From Bacilli bacterium (GTDB lineage: Bacteria; Bacillota_I; Bacilli_A; RF39; UBA660): DNA of 64,000 nt. Shown piece after piece: positions 7,548-14,904 of this stretch (its first letter is position 1; each line of letters begins with the position of its first letter). A program made the position numbers and the translations under genes. Location of the stretch: assembly GCA_017527675.1 (NCBI GenBank), contig JAFXPU010000004.1:1-64000 (forward strand). The letters run 5' to 3'. The notes beneath the pieces are model-generated. The model ran no database searches, was not told the DNA's origin, and saw only the letters and a program-made list of their open reading frames with translations.

Positions 7548-7982
7548 ATGATTTATAATGAAATATTATTATCTGGTGAGGTAAATAATATTATAATTAA
7601 TAATAGATATATTACATTAGGACTAACTTGTAAGAAGTATTCACCTAATGAAAATAGTAATATAGTTTATGCTAGTTTAAGAGTTTATAAAGATCTTTAT
7701 GAAAATAATAAAGATCTTTTTTTATTGGGTAAAAATGTATATTTAAAAGGATATTTAAATTCTTATTCTGATAAGAATAAAACAATACACAATTATGTAA
7801 CAGTAACCAAAATAGAAAATTATGATTTTATTAGTGCTGATGGTCCAGTTATTGGTGTTGATTATGATGGAGTAGAAACTTGGAATGGTAAAAGATGTGA
7901 ATCAGTTCCATTAACAGAAGAAGAATTAGCTGAACTAGAAGAATTACTTAAACCATTTAAGGATGGTGATTCTAGTGAATAA
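7548..7982 (+). CDS. OB-fold single-strand DNA-binding-like protein, 144 aa
   Basis: The N-terminal 100 residues have the strand order of an SSB or primosomal OB fold (EILLSGEVNNI, YITLGLTCKKYS, NIVYASLRVYKDL, GKNVYLKGYLNSYS, YVTVTKIENYDF). A short acidic tail follows (EEELAELEELLKPF), as in SSB partner-binding tails. Start ATG 7548 is eight bases after AGGAGG. It probably binds single-stranded DNA during replication or excision of the element. An overlapping small reading frame begins just before its stop. Homology is weak; the call rests on strand pattern and context. Confidence 0.55.
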   Translation: MIYNEILLSGEVNNIIINNRYITLGLTCKKYSPNENSNIVYASLRVYKDLYENNKDLFLLGKNVYLKGYLNSYSDKNKTIHNYVTVTKIENYDFISADGPVIGVDYDGVETWNGKRCESVPLTEEELAELEELLKPFKDGDSSE

Positions 7983-8088
7983 TCCTTTTATGGTAGACAT
8001 AAATTTAAGTATGAAAGAAGATAAAAAGGAAATTTTTAAAGAATTAATATTAAATTATTTATTAAAGCAAATTATGGAAGAAAAATAA
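7975..8088 (+). CDS. Possible 37-aa protein overlapping the OB-fold gene
   Basis: A GTG start at 7975 overlaps the end of the OB-fold gene by 8 bases, with AAGGA about a dozen bases upstream, so translation could be coupled. The product is mostly charged helix (MKEDKKEIFKEL, LLKQIMEEK). Small proteins of this kind often precede the recombinase in serine-recombinase elements. No function is assigned. Confidence 0.4.
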   Translation: MNNPFMVDINLSMKEDKKEIFKELILNYLLKQIMEEK

Positions 8089-8134
8089 TTCTAATGATTT
8101 GCTTATTTTTATTTATCATGGTAAGATGCACTTG

Positions 8135-8150
8135 TCTCGAAGAAAGTTAA
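8135..8150. repeat. 16-bp inverted copy of the element's left-end sequence
   Basis: TCTCGAAGAAAGTTAA (8135-8150) is the exact reverse complement of 981-996, next to the left attachment site. It lies 26 bases before the recombinase start codon, overlapping its promoter or leader region. Confidence 0.7.
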
Positions 8151-8175
8151 GTGCTATAAAATGAGGAGGTAGAAG

Positions 8176-9855
8176 ATGAATTATAGTTACTTAACAAATA
8201 TGAATTATAATGCAGGTATTTATATTAGACTTTCTCAAGAAGATAAAGATAAAAAATATGAGTCAGATAGTGAAAGTGTTACTAATCAAAAAGAAATATT
8301 AAGAGACTATTGTTTAAAAAATGGATTTAATTTAATAGATGAGTATGTAGATGATGGTTATTCAGGAACTAATTTTGATAGACCAGGATTTATTAGGATG
8401 ATTGAAGATATAAAAAATAAAAAGATTAATCTTGTAGTAGTAAAAGATTTATCTAGATTAGGTCGAGATCATGTAATGACTGGATATTATATTGAAACTT
8501 ATTTTCCTGAAAACAAAGTAAGATTTATATCAATTGTTGAAAATTACGATAGTATGAAAAATCAAGCAAGTAATGATTCATCAACATTTATCATTGCTTG
8601 TAATGACTATTATAGTAAGCAAAACTCATTGAAGATAAGAAATGTATTAGATTCTAAAAGAAAAGATGGTAAATTTATAGGTAGTAAGCCATGTTATGGT
8701 TATATGAGAGACCCAGAAGATAAAGGACATCTAATTATAGACCCTAATACAGCCCCTTATGTTAAGCAAATGTTTGAATGGAGAGCAAATGATATAGGAA
8801 TATCTGAAATAGCAACTCGTCTTACTATATTAGGAGCACCAACACCAAGTGCTTATAAAAATCTACCAATATCTTCAAGAGTAAAAGAAAAAAATGTATG
8901 GACAATACATTCAGTTAAAAAGATATTAGAAAATAGAATGTACACTGGTGATATGGTACAACATACTCAAACTAGCATAAGTTATAAATCCAAAAAGAAG
9001 ATAACACTTGATCAAAGTTTATGGGTAATAGTAGAAAATACACATGAACCATTAGTAGATAAAGAGACATTTAGAATAATAAATAAAAAAAGGGATAATC
9101 ATAATAGAACAGTTACTAAAAAAACAGAAAGACCAATTAGATTACTCGAAGGATTAATCTATTGCAAGGAGTGTGGAAATAGATTAGGTGTAATATATAG
9201 AAATAATCATGACTATTGGACTATTAATTGTAATAGATATGCAAGAGACCCAATTAGAGGAAGATGCAAAGCTCATTTCTTTCCATATGATTATTTCGAA
9301 GAAGAAGTATTAGAAGAATTAAACAAACTATTATCTGATTTATTTAAAGGATTAAGTATTAAAGAATTAAATGAAGAAATAGTTAATAGAACAAATTCTG
9401 GTACCAAATCACTTGATGAAATAAAGAAAGATATAGAAAAAGAAATTTTAAAATTATCTTCTAATATTCAAACAGTTTATCAAGATAGAATTGATGGTAA
9501 TATTTCCCTAGATTCATATAAAATGATAATATCTCCTTATGAACAAAAACTGAGAAACTTAAAAGATAAATTAGAAGAAATAGAACTTGAAATTTTAAAA
9601 AGAAAAAATAGTGCTAATAAAATACCAAATTATACAAAGAAGATAAAAGAATTATTAAATATAGAAAAACCAAATAGAGACTTGTTATTTACTATAATAG
9701 ATAGAATAGAAGCAGATGAAGACAGAAATATAACAATTAAATTTAAATACAAAATACTAGAAGATTATACTTTTAAATATATTGATAAAAATCCAATAAG
9801 AAATCCTTATGGAAGATGTGGAAAAAAGATTAATTGTAATAAAAATATGTTATAA
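8176..9855 (+). CDS. Large serine recombinase (integrase/excisionase of the element), 559 aa
   Basis: Resolvase domain about residues 11-160 with nucleophile Ser20 in YIRLSQED and VVVKDLSRLGRDH; recombinase domain (PF07508 type) about 185-300; zinc ribbon (IYCKECGNRLG with paired cysteines downstream) about 320-370; then a coiled coil about 400-510. This is the order of TndX/TnpX-like large serine recombinases. Start ATG 8176 follows GAGGAGG. It should catalyse recombination at the AGGTGGTG core that bounds the element. An inverted copy of the left-end sequence just upstream suggests control linked to the attachment site. The gene appears intact. Confidence 0.95.
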   Translation: MNYSYLTNMNYNAGIYIRLSQEDKDKKYESDSESVTNQKEILRDYCLKNGFNLIDEYVDDGYSGTNFDRPGFIRMIEDIKNKKINLVVVKDLSRLGRDHVMTGYYIETYFPENKVRFISIVENYDSMKNQASNDSSTFIIACNDYYSKQNSLKIRNVLDSKRKDGKFIGSKPCYGYMRDPEDKGHLIIDPNTAPYVKQMFEWRANDIGISEIATRLTILGAPTPSAYKNLPISSRVKEKNVWTIHSVKKILENRMYTGDMVQHTQTSISYKSKKKITLDQSLWVIVENTHEPLVDKETFRIINKKRDNHNRTVTKKTERPIRLLEGLIYCKECGNRLGVIYRNNHDYWTINCNRYARDPIRGRCKAHFFPYDYFEEEVLEELNKLLSDLFKGLSIKELNEEIVNRTNSGTKSLDEIKKDIEKEILKLSSNIQTVYQDRIDGNISLDSYKMIISPYEQKLRNLKDKLEEIELEILKRKNSANKIPNYTKKIKELLNIEKPNRDLLFTIIDRIEADEDRNITIKFKYKILEDYTFKYIDKNPIRNPYGRCGKKINCNKNML

Positions 9856-9888
9856 TATATAGCAAACACTTTAAATAGGGGGATTTTT

Positions 9889-10656
9889 ATGAAAAAGACT
9901 AATAAAGATGAAATATTAATTGAAAAACCAATCGATATAATTAATAAATATTATAAATTATTTATTGCATGCGGCTCGGCTTTATGTATTGTAATATTAT
10001 ATATCTTAAGATTTTTTGAGTATATCACAGCTAGTTATTATTTTTCGTATTATGGCTTGAATATTGGATTATATAGATTTAATGATCAAGGTTTTATTTA
10101 TTCATTATGTTTGTCAATTATATTTTTAGTTGCATTTTTATCTATTTTATTTAGTACAAATAGTTTAGCTAAAAAGTTAAAAGAAAAGGTGAATCGAAAA
10201 ATAATCAGAGAATTACTAACAATAATCTTTTATAATATAATATTGAGTTTTATATATTTTAAATTTGTTAATTTATTCAGTTTTGTTATATTTAATATTG
10301 CATTACTAATAACAGAATTAATTTATTCATATTTCTTTTTTAAAAAAGATGAAATCACGGATAATGATGTGGCAAAAGCTAAAATTAAGAACTATTTTAA
10401 AGCATTACCTTTTTTAATAATTTTGTTATTACTATTATATGGTGGTAGAACTTATTCACAGTTAAAACTAATTAGAAATTATAATATTATAGGAAATGAT
10501 AAAGTTGTAGTATATTCAAATAATGATTATTACATTACTTTAGATTGTGATATAAAAGATAATAATTTGACAATATATAAGGGAAGACAGGAAAAAATAG
10601 ATAATAAAAATGTATATACTGTATCTAAAACTTTTGAAAAAGTTGAATTAAAATAA
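9889..10656 (+). CDS. Polytopic membrane protein of unknown function, 255 aa
   Basis: Unrecognised. About six hydrophobic segments are seen (near residues 24-42, 62-85, 103-122, 123-145 and 165-180, plus a shorter one) with charged loops. A C-terminal domain of about 70 residues (VVVYSNNDYYITLDCDIKD and after) is probably extracytoplasmic and beta-rich. A GGGGG ribosome site at 9878-9882 precedes the ATG. It is the only cargo gene between the recombinase and the 70-aa gene. Its position in a defence element makes a membrane effector, immunity or exclusion role possible, but nothing in the sequence proves this. Confidence 0.6.
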   Translation: MKKTNKDEILIEKPIDIINKYYKLFIACGSALCIVILYILRFFEYITASYYFSYYGLNIGLYRFNDQGFIYSLCLSIIFLVAFLSILFSTNSLAKKLKEKVNRKIIRELLTIIFYNIILSFIYFKFVNLFSFVIFNIALLITELIYSYFFFKKDEITDNDVAKAKIKNYFKALPFLIILLLLLYGGRTYSQLKLIRNYNIIGNDKVVVYSNNDYYITLDCDIKDNNLTIYKGRQEKIDNKNVYTVSKTFEKVELK

Positions 10657-10749
10657 TTACGAAAATATTACAAAAAAAAGACAGAAATTTGGCAATATTT
10701 AATAATTGAAATGTTTTATAATAATTAAATAAGGAAAGGAGAGATAGAC

Positions 10750-10962
10750 ATGACAGTAGAACAAGCAATAAATATTGATAATAACTGGAAAGAGTTAACA
10801 AAGAAAATGATTGATAATTGTAGGAACTTCAATGATTTTACAAAGGAATTATTAAAATTATCTGCAGAACTTCAACATGAACAAAATAAAAGTGCTATAC
10901 TTGCTAAATATCAAATGATGCAAGCTATTGAACAACAAAATAAGGTTAATAATAACAATTAA
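10750..10962 (+). CDS. Small helical protein beside the right attachment site, 70 aa
   Basis: A strong AAAGGAGAG precedes ATG 10750. The product is a soluble, mostly helical protein (AINIDNNWKELTKKM, FTKELLKLSAELQHE) with a Gln/Asn-rich tail. The gene ends 2 bases before the attP arm at 10965. Small basic or helical proteins next to attachment sites are typical of recombination directionality factors, but this protein shows no recognisable relative, so that role is only a candidate. Confidence 0.55.
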   Translation: MTVEQAINIDNNWKELTKKMIDNCRNFNDFTKELLKLSAELQHEQNKSAILAKYQMMQAIEQQNKVNNNN

Positions 10963-10964
10963 TA

Positions 10965-10976
10965 ACCACTAGAGCC
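10965..10976 (+). repeat. Right attachment-site arm (attR side)
   Basis: ACCACTAGAGCC, inverted partner of the left-end arm at 966-977. The core AGGTGGTG follows at 10983-10990. Confidence 0.75.
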
Positions 10977-10989
10977 GTCACGAGGTGGT

Positions 10990-11781
10990 GATGGTGCTGA
11001 AGTTATTTATGCACTTCGTAATTCTAATACACTATCAAATAAAATATTGGCGGCATTAAGTGATGCTGGTCAAAATGTTAGAAAAGTATATCAAAGAAGA
11101 TTACCTTCTAATCCAAATAAAGATTATTATTTTATGCATCGTAATACAGGAGATACCGAAAGTGTTATAGTTGAATATGGCTTTATTGATAGTACAGGTG
11201 ATGATGCATATCAAATACAGAATAATTGGGAAAAATACGCTGAAGCGGTTGTTAAAGCTATAACAGAGTATGCTGGTTATAATTATTATCCTGAAAAAGA
11301 GGGTATTTATGTTGTTAAAAAAGGTGATACATTGTATGGTATAGCTCAAAAGTATAATGTTAGTCTAAATGAACTAAAAAAAATTAACAAGCTAGATAGT
11401 AATACAATAAGCATAGGTCAAATACTAACAATACCAGGTTTAATTGATATTGATGAAATAGATGAAGGTAATAATAATTCTATAAATAAAAATGTTCATA
11501 TTGTAAAAAAAGGTGATACCTTATATAGTATTGCTAAAATGTATAATACAACAATAAATAAAATAAAAGAATTAAATAATATAACTAGTAATATTTTAAG
11601 TATAGGTCAAGAACTATTAATTCCTGCTGATGATTATAATACTTATGAAGTTAAAAGTGGTGATACCTTATATAGCATAGCTAGAAGATTTGGTACAACT
11701 GTTGATGAAATAAAAAAACTTAATAATTTAATTAATAATTTATTAGGTATTAGTCAAATTATTAAGATACCAATAAAATAA
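10990..11781 (+). pseudogene. N-acetylmuramoyl-L-alanine amidase, 3' fragment with three LysM repeats
   Basis: This is the remainder of the interrupted amidase. It opens with Asp-Gly-Ala-Glu-Val-Ile-Tyr and continues through QRRLPSNPNKDYYF and VIVEYGFIDSTGDD, where the Glu is catalytic. Three LysM peptidoglycan-binding repeats follow, each with a GDTLY core. No ribosome site or good start lies at the junction, so it is probably silent in the integrated state. Joined to 699-959 it gives a 350-aa enzyme with normal domain order. Codons downstream are intact, with no stops or frameshifts, which suggests the function is still selected, for example after excision. Confidence 0.92.
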
Positions 11782-11810
11782 AAAAAGTATTGCAATCAAT
11801 ACTTTTTTTT
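11781..11810. terminator. Bidirectional terminator after the amidase
   Basis: AAAAAAGTATTG and CAATACTTTTTT arms with a 4-base loop, followed by T residues, lie between convergent genes. Confidence 0.75.
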
Positions 11811-12234
11811 AGAATTTTAATAATAATGGGAAGACAAACCAAATTGCTACAGCAATAATACCGAATATTAATAAAATAAATATTAAATTACTTTTATTTT
11901 TTTCATCTTCAGCTTTTTTACCAACAGCCATTTTAGAAACATTTGCTGTTTTTGGAACTTCAACTAATGTTTCATTTTGAGGAACTTGTTCCAAAACACT
12001 AGCATCAAATTCTGGAATTAATTCGTCATTTGATATTTTAATTTGTGGCTCATCAATTGGTGTAACAACTGTATTTTCAATAATTGGTTCTTCATCAAAA
12101 ACAACTTCTTCTTTTTTTTCTTCAACTTTAGCAGCAGGGTTTCCATATAATTGATTGTAATCAAATGTTGATGTACTTGGTTGTGGTGCAGTAGGTGCTT
12201 GATATGGATTATTTGGGTTATTTTGTTCGTTCAT
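11809..12234 (-). CDS. Tail-anchored membrane protein with acidic linker, 141 aa
   Basis: Unrecognised. Residues 1-30 are rich in Asn, Pro and Gln, the middle is acidic (EEKKEEVVFDEEP), and the last 25 residues are one hydrophobic segment (LIFILLIFGIIAVAIWFVF). There is no signal peptide, so the long N-terminal part should be cytoplasmic. AGAGG lies upstream of ATG 12234. Function unknown. Confidence 0.6.
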   Translation of the reverse strand: MNEQNNPNNPYQAPTAPQPSTSTFDYNQLYGNPAAKVEEKKEEVVFDEEPIIENTVVTPIDEPQIKISNDELIPEFDASVLEQVPQNETLVEVPKTANVSKMAVGKKAEDEKNKSNLIFILLIFGIIAVAIWFVFPLLLKF

Positions 12235-12307
12235 ATATATATACCTCTTTCTATCTTTCTTTATTTTACTACTTAAATTATATCATATATCGCTTAAAAT
12301 GCAAACA

Positions 12308-12559
12308 TTATTGCTTTTTTTCCCATACTTTACGTATAATACCAAGTGATAATGTTGATAAAGTAAAACCAATAACTGGTACTAAGGAACTTAACCAAAT
12401 ATTTGAATACTTAGTAATAATAAAAGAGTAGATAACTACAACTATATAAGTTAAAATAGCAATACATATTTTTCTAGTTAATGATGTTTCCCATTTTTTA
12501 TCTAGTTCTACACGTTTATTTCTAGCTTTAATATTATTTATTTCTTCCTCAAAATTCAT
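12308..12559 (-). CDS. Small two-TM membrane protein, 83 aa
   Basis: An amphipathic charged N-terminal 30 residues is followed by two hydrophobic segments (about 33-50 and 55-73). Its ATG overlaps the last base of the upstream patatin gene, indicating translational coupling. No family is recognised; an accessory role for the lipase is possible only by position. Confidence 0.6.
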   Translation of the reverse strand: MNFEEEINNIKARNKRVELDKKWETSLTRKICIAILTYIVVVIYSFIITKYSNIWLSSLVPVIGFTLSTLSLGIIRKVWEKKQ

Positions 12560-13413
12560 TATTTACCTCCTATATATGCTTTTAATTCATCTAAATGTTG
12601 AAGACAATCTTCACGACCTAAATTGTATTGTAAATCCATAATATCAGGATTTTTTTCTATACGACTTATTTTAATATATTTTGATGGTTTTAATACATAT
12701 ATTTTCTTTTCTTTTTCAAATTTATCAATAATATCCAAAGTTGCATTATACATTTTATCACGATTAATAAAAGCATTTAAGAAATTTGGATACTTACGAT
12801 ACCATAATTTAGCATATGGTCTTTTTTTATGTGGCATACGATAATTAGCTACTCTTGTTTCTACAACTATTATTTTATCATAACCCATATCCATTGCTTT
12901 TAAAACTGGAATACTATCCGCAACAGCCCCATCTAAGTATTTTTCTCCGTTTACCTCAACTAATTTAGATACTAGTGGCATCGATCCAGTCGCTCTTAAA
13001 TATTCCATTTCAATCTCATCTTTTAAATTGGATATTGGAATATATTCAGCTTTACCAGTTTTAACATTAGTAACTGTTGCATAAAATTTAACTTTGGACT
13101 TACTAAATGTTTCAAAATCAAATGGATCTAATTCATTAACTAATTTATTAAAACAGAAATCTTTGTTCATAATATTTCCAGTTTTAATTAAACAGTGCAA
13201 ACCCATATAATTTTTATCTTTGCAGTATTTTTTATTATATCTTATAACACGACCTGGTTGTTTAGATAAATAGTTTATACCAAATAGAGCACCAGCAGAT
13301 ACTCCTATAATACAATCTACTTTGATCTTCTTTTCCATTAAAATATCTAAAACTCCAGCAGTGTATAATCCTCTAAGACCTCCACCTTCAAGGACTAACG
13401 CAACTTTTTTCAT
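12559..13413 (-). CDS. Patatin-like phospholipase (RssA/YjjU type), 284 aa
   Basis: The features of a Ser-Asp dyad lipase are visible: oxyanion motif EGGGLRGLYTAGVL, nucleophile GVSAG, and the dyad Asp in LDGAVADSIPV. Length matches the short bacterial family whose members hydrolyse membrane lipids. ATG 13413 follows AGGTG. It is upstream of the small membrane protein and just downstream of a flavodoxin gene on the same strand. Confidence 0.88.
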   Translation of the reverse strand: MKKVALVLEGGGLRGLYTAGVLDILMEKKIKVDCIIGVSAGALFGINYLSKQPGRVIRYNKKYCKDKNYMGLHCLIKTGNIMNKDFCFNKLVNELDPFDFETFSKSKVKFYATVTNVKTGKAEYIPISNLKDEIEMEYLRATGSMPLVSKLVEVNGEKYLDGAVADSIPVLKAMDMGYDKIIVVETRVANYRMPHKKRPYAKLWYRKYPNFLNAFINRDKMYNATLDIIDKFEKEKKIYVLKPSKYIKISRIEKNPDIMDLQYNLGREDCLQHLDELKAYIGGK

Positions 13414-13422
13414 CTTACACCT

Positions 13423-13863
13423 CTAATCTAGTTTTTTTAATTCATCATTATACTTATTTGGTTCTTTTAAAATGGTTATCTTAGCACTTGAATAATTTTT
13501 GTTAATAAATTCTTCCGCTTTTTTACCTGTTCCACTACCACTATATAAAACAAAGTGAATAGTTTTATTTTCTAAATTTAATTTATTAAGTGCTGTTCTA
13601 ACAGGAGTAGATAAGCGATCAAACCAAATAGGGGAACCAATTATTATTTCATTATAATTATCTATATTATTATCAAAATTAATTAATTTTTCTTTATAAT
13701 TAATTAAAGCTTTAAAACCACCTGTCATTATTCTAAAGAAGAATATTTTAGGCAATTTCTTTTTAACTTCAATTTTTCTTATATCATATCCTTTATCTTT
13801 ATAGTAATCTGCAACTTTATCACCATTATTAGTTAAACTATAATATATAAATAATTTATTCAT
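13423..13863 (-). CDS. Flavodoxin-like protein, 146 aa
   Basis: The N-terminus LFIYYSLTNNGDKVADYY gives the phosphate-binding loop of a flavodoxin, and IIIGSPIWFDRLSTPVRTAL and YSGSGTGKKAEEF match the other FMN contacts. ATG 13863 is chosen because AAGGTG lies 6 bases upstream; a longer reading would start inside that ribosome site. It overlaps the end of the DUF4298 gene by 8 bases. Probably an electron carrier or quinone-reductase-type oxidoreductase. Confidence 0.8.
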   Translation of the reverse strand: MNKLFIYYSLTNNGDKVADYYKDKGYDIRKIEVKKKLPKIFFFRIMTGGFKALINYKEKLINFDNNIDNYNEIIIGSPIWFDRLSTPVRTALNKLNLENKTIHFVLYSGSGTGKKAEEFINKNYSSAKITILKEPNKYNDELKKLD

Positions 13864-14161
13864 GATTATCACCTTTATTATATTTTTTTATAAGTTTTTG
13901 CATTTTAATAATAATATCATCTATATCTTCATTCATATTCCAAACTGTATCTTCACCTAAAACCCCCGCATTAACGTTAGTTATTTTCCTGTTTTCAAAT
14001 AATTCTTTATCTTTAAACCATGATTTACTACCATAATATTTATTAACATCTTTAATATCTTTTAAACACTTATCAAAGTTATCTAGAGAATTATCTAATT
14101 CTTTTATAATATTTAAAATACTATCTAATTTTTCTTCGTTTTTTTCAATTCTATCCTTCAT
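13856..14161 (-). CDS. DUF4298-like protein, 101 aa
   Basis: Helical protein with the DUF4298 signature KYYGSKSWFKDKELFE and VNAGVLGEDTVWN. The second of two close ATGs (14161) is preferred because GGAG lies about 8 bases upstream of it. Overlap with the following flavodoxin gene suggests one operon. Function unknown in the family. Confidence 0.65.
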   Translation of the reverse strand: MKDRIEKNEEKLDSILNIIKELDNSLDNFDKCLKDIKDVNKYYGSKSWFKDKELFENRKITNVNAGVLGEDTVWNMNEDIDDIIIKMQKLIKKYNKGDNHE

Positions 14162-14257
14162 TTTCATTTCTCCAATATGTGCTGCAATTTAAAAATATTT
14201 TCATAATTATCTTCTATTTAATATACACAATAGCCTTTTTCAGCACCAAATTGATTA

Positions 14258-14902
14258 TTATATTTTCTTTTCTTTTTTTAATTCTTTAATATATTCTCTT
14301 TGGGTATTAATGTATTTATCTTTGTCTTTTAGTAAAGATCTTAATTCTTTTAAAAAGTTTTCATATTGCGAATCTTTAAAATAAAATTTAGCATAACCAT
14401 CTTCACCAAATTTATTTTGAAGCACATTATATGCCCTTAAAAACAATTCTTCATCTGTTGCATCTGGATTTAATTTCTTACCATATGTATATGTTCTTCT
14501 TAAACAATCTTCTACTTTATTGTTTCTATCTGCAGAAGATACTATTTTACCATAAATGCTTCTTGGATTTTCTTTAGCTGATGCTCTATGATCTTCAATT
14601 GCTTCTTTAATTATTTTTAATTCTTCTTCATTAAAGAATTTGGATAAATTTTTATCTTTTGACATTATATCAGCGGAAATAATTTCGTGTGTTTTTGAAT
14701 CTATATGATGTCCTATATCATGATAAGCTGCTATAACATAAACCATATCTATATTAACTTCTAGTTGGTTTTCTTCCACTAATTCAAAACTTCTTCTAAT
14801 AACGTCTTTAATATGATTAATTCCATGTCCTGATTCATTTTTATTATATTCAGGAAATACTTTTTCTTCAATATATTGTTTTAATTCTTCGGTTATTCTC
14901 AT
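14258..14902 (-). CDS. HD-domain metal-dependent phosphohydrolase, 214 aa
   Basis: The HD signature is complete: HGINHIKDV, AAYHDIGHH, an IEDHRAS helix and IVSSADRNNK give the metal-binding His and Asp residues. ATG 14902 follows AAAGGAGAT; a longer reading upstream has no better site. The C-terminal 60 residues are helical and Lys/Glu rich. Substrate unknown; relatives hydrolyse nucleotides or phosphoesters. It lies right after the broken rRNA methyltransferase gene. Confidence 0.82.
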   Translation of the reverse strand: MRITEELKQYIEEKVFPEYNKNESGHGINHIKDVIRRSFELVEENQLEVNIDMVYVIAAYHDIGHHIDSKTHEIISADIMSKDKNLSKFFNEEELKIIKEAIEDHRASAKENPRSIYGKIVSSADRNNKVEDCLRRTYTYGKKLNPDATDEELFLRAYNVLQNKFGEDGYAKFYFKDSQYENFLKELRSLLKDKDKYINTQREYIKELKKEKKI

Positions 14903-14904
14903 AA

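Larger units (their letters stand above)
953..10990 (+). mobile_element. 10.03-kb serine-recombinase integrative element carrying Pycsar-like and restriction-modification defence genes
   Basis: The ends are defined by the 8-bp core AGGTGGTG, present at 953-960 and 10983-10990. Removing one core copy plus the interior joins amidase codons ...Ala-Gly-Gly to Asp-Gly-Ala-Glu-Val in frame. Next to the cores are inverted arms, ACCACTAGAGCC at 10965-10976 and GGCTCTTGTGGT at 966-977; in a circle they would flank the core symmetrically, as expected for attP of a large serine integrase. Cargo: two nucleotide cyclases and a membrane effector, a cytosine methyltransferase and Sau3AI-like nuclease, a replication-type HTH protein, an OB-fold protein, a large serine recombinase, a membrane protein and a 70-aa protein. 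No conjugation or virion genes are seen, so transfer would need a helper or the element is immobile between cells. Confidence 0.9.
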
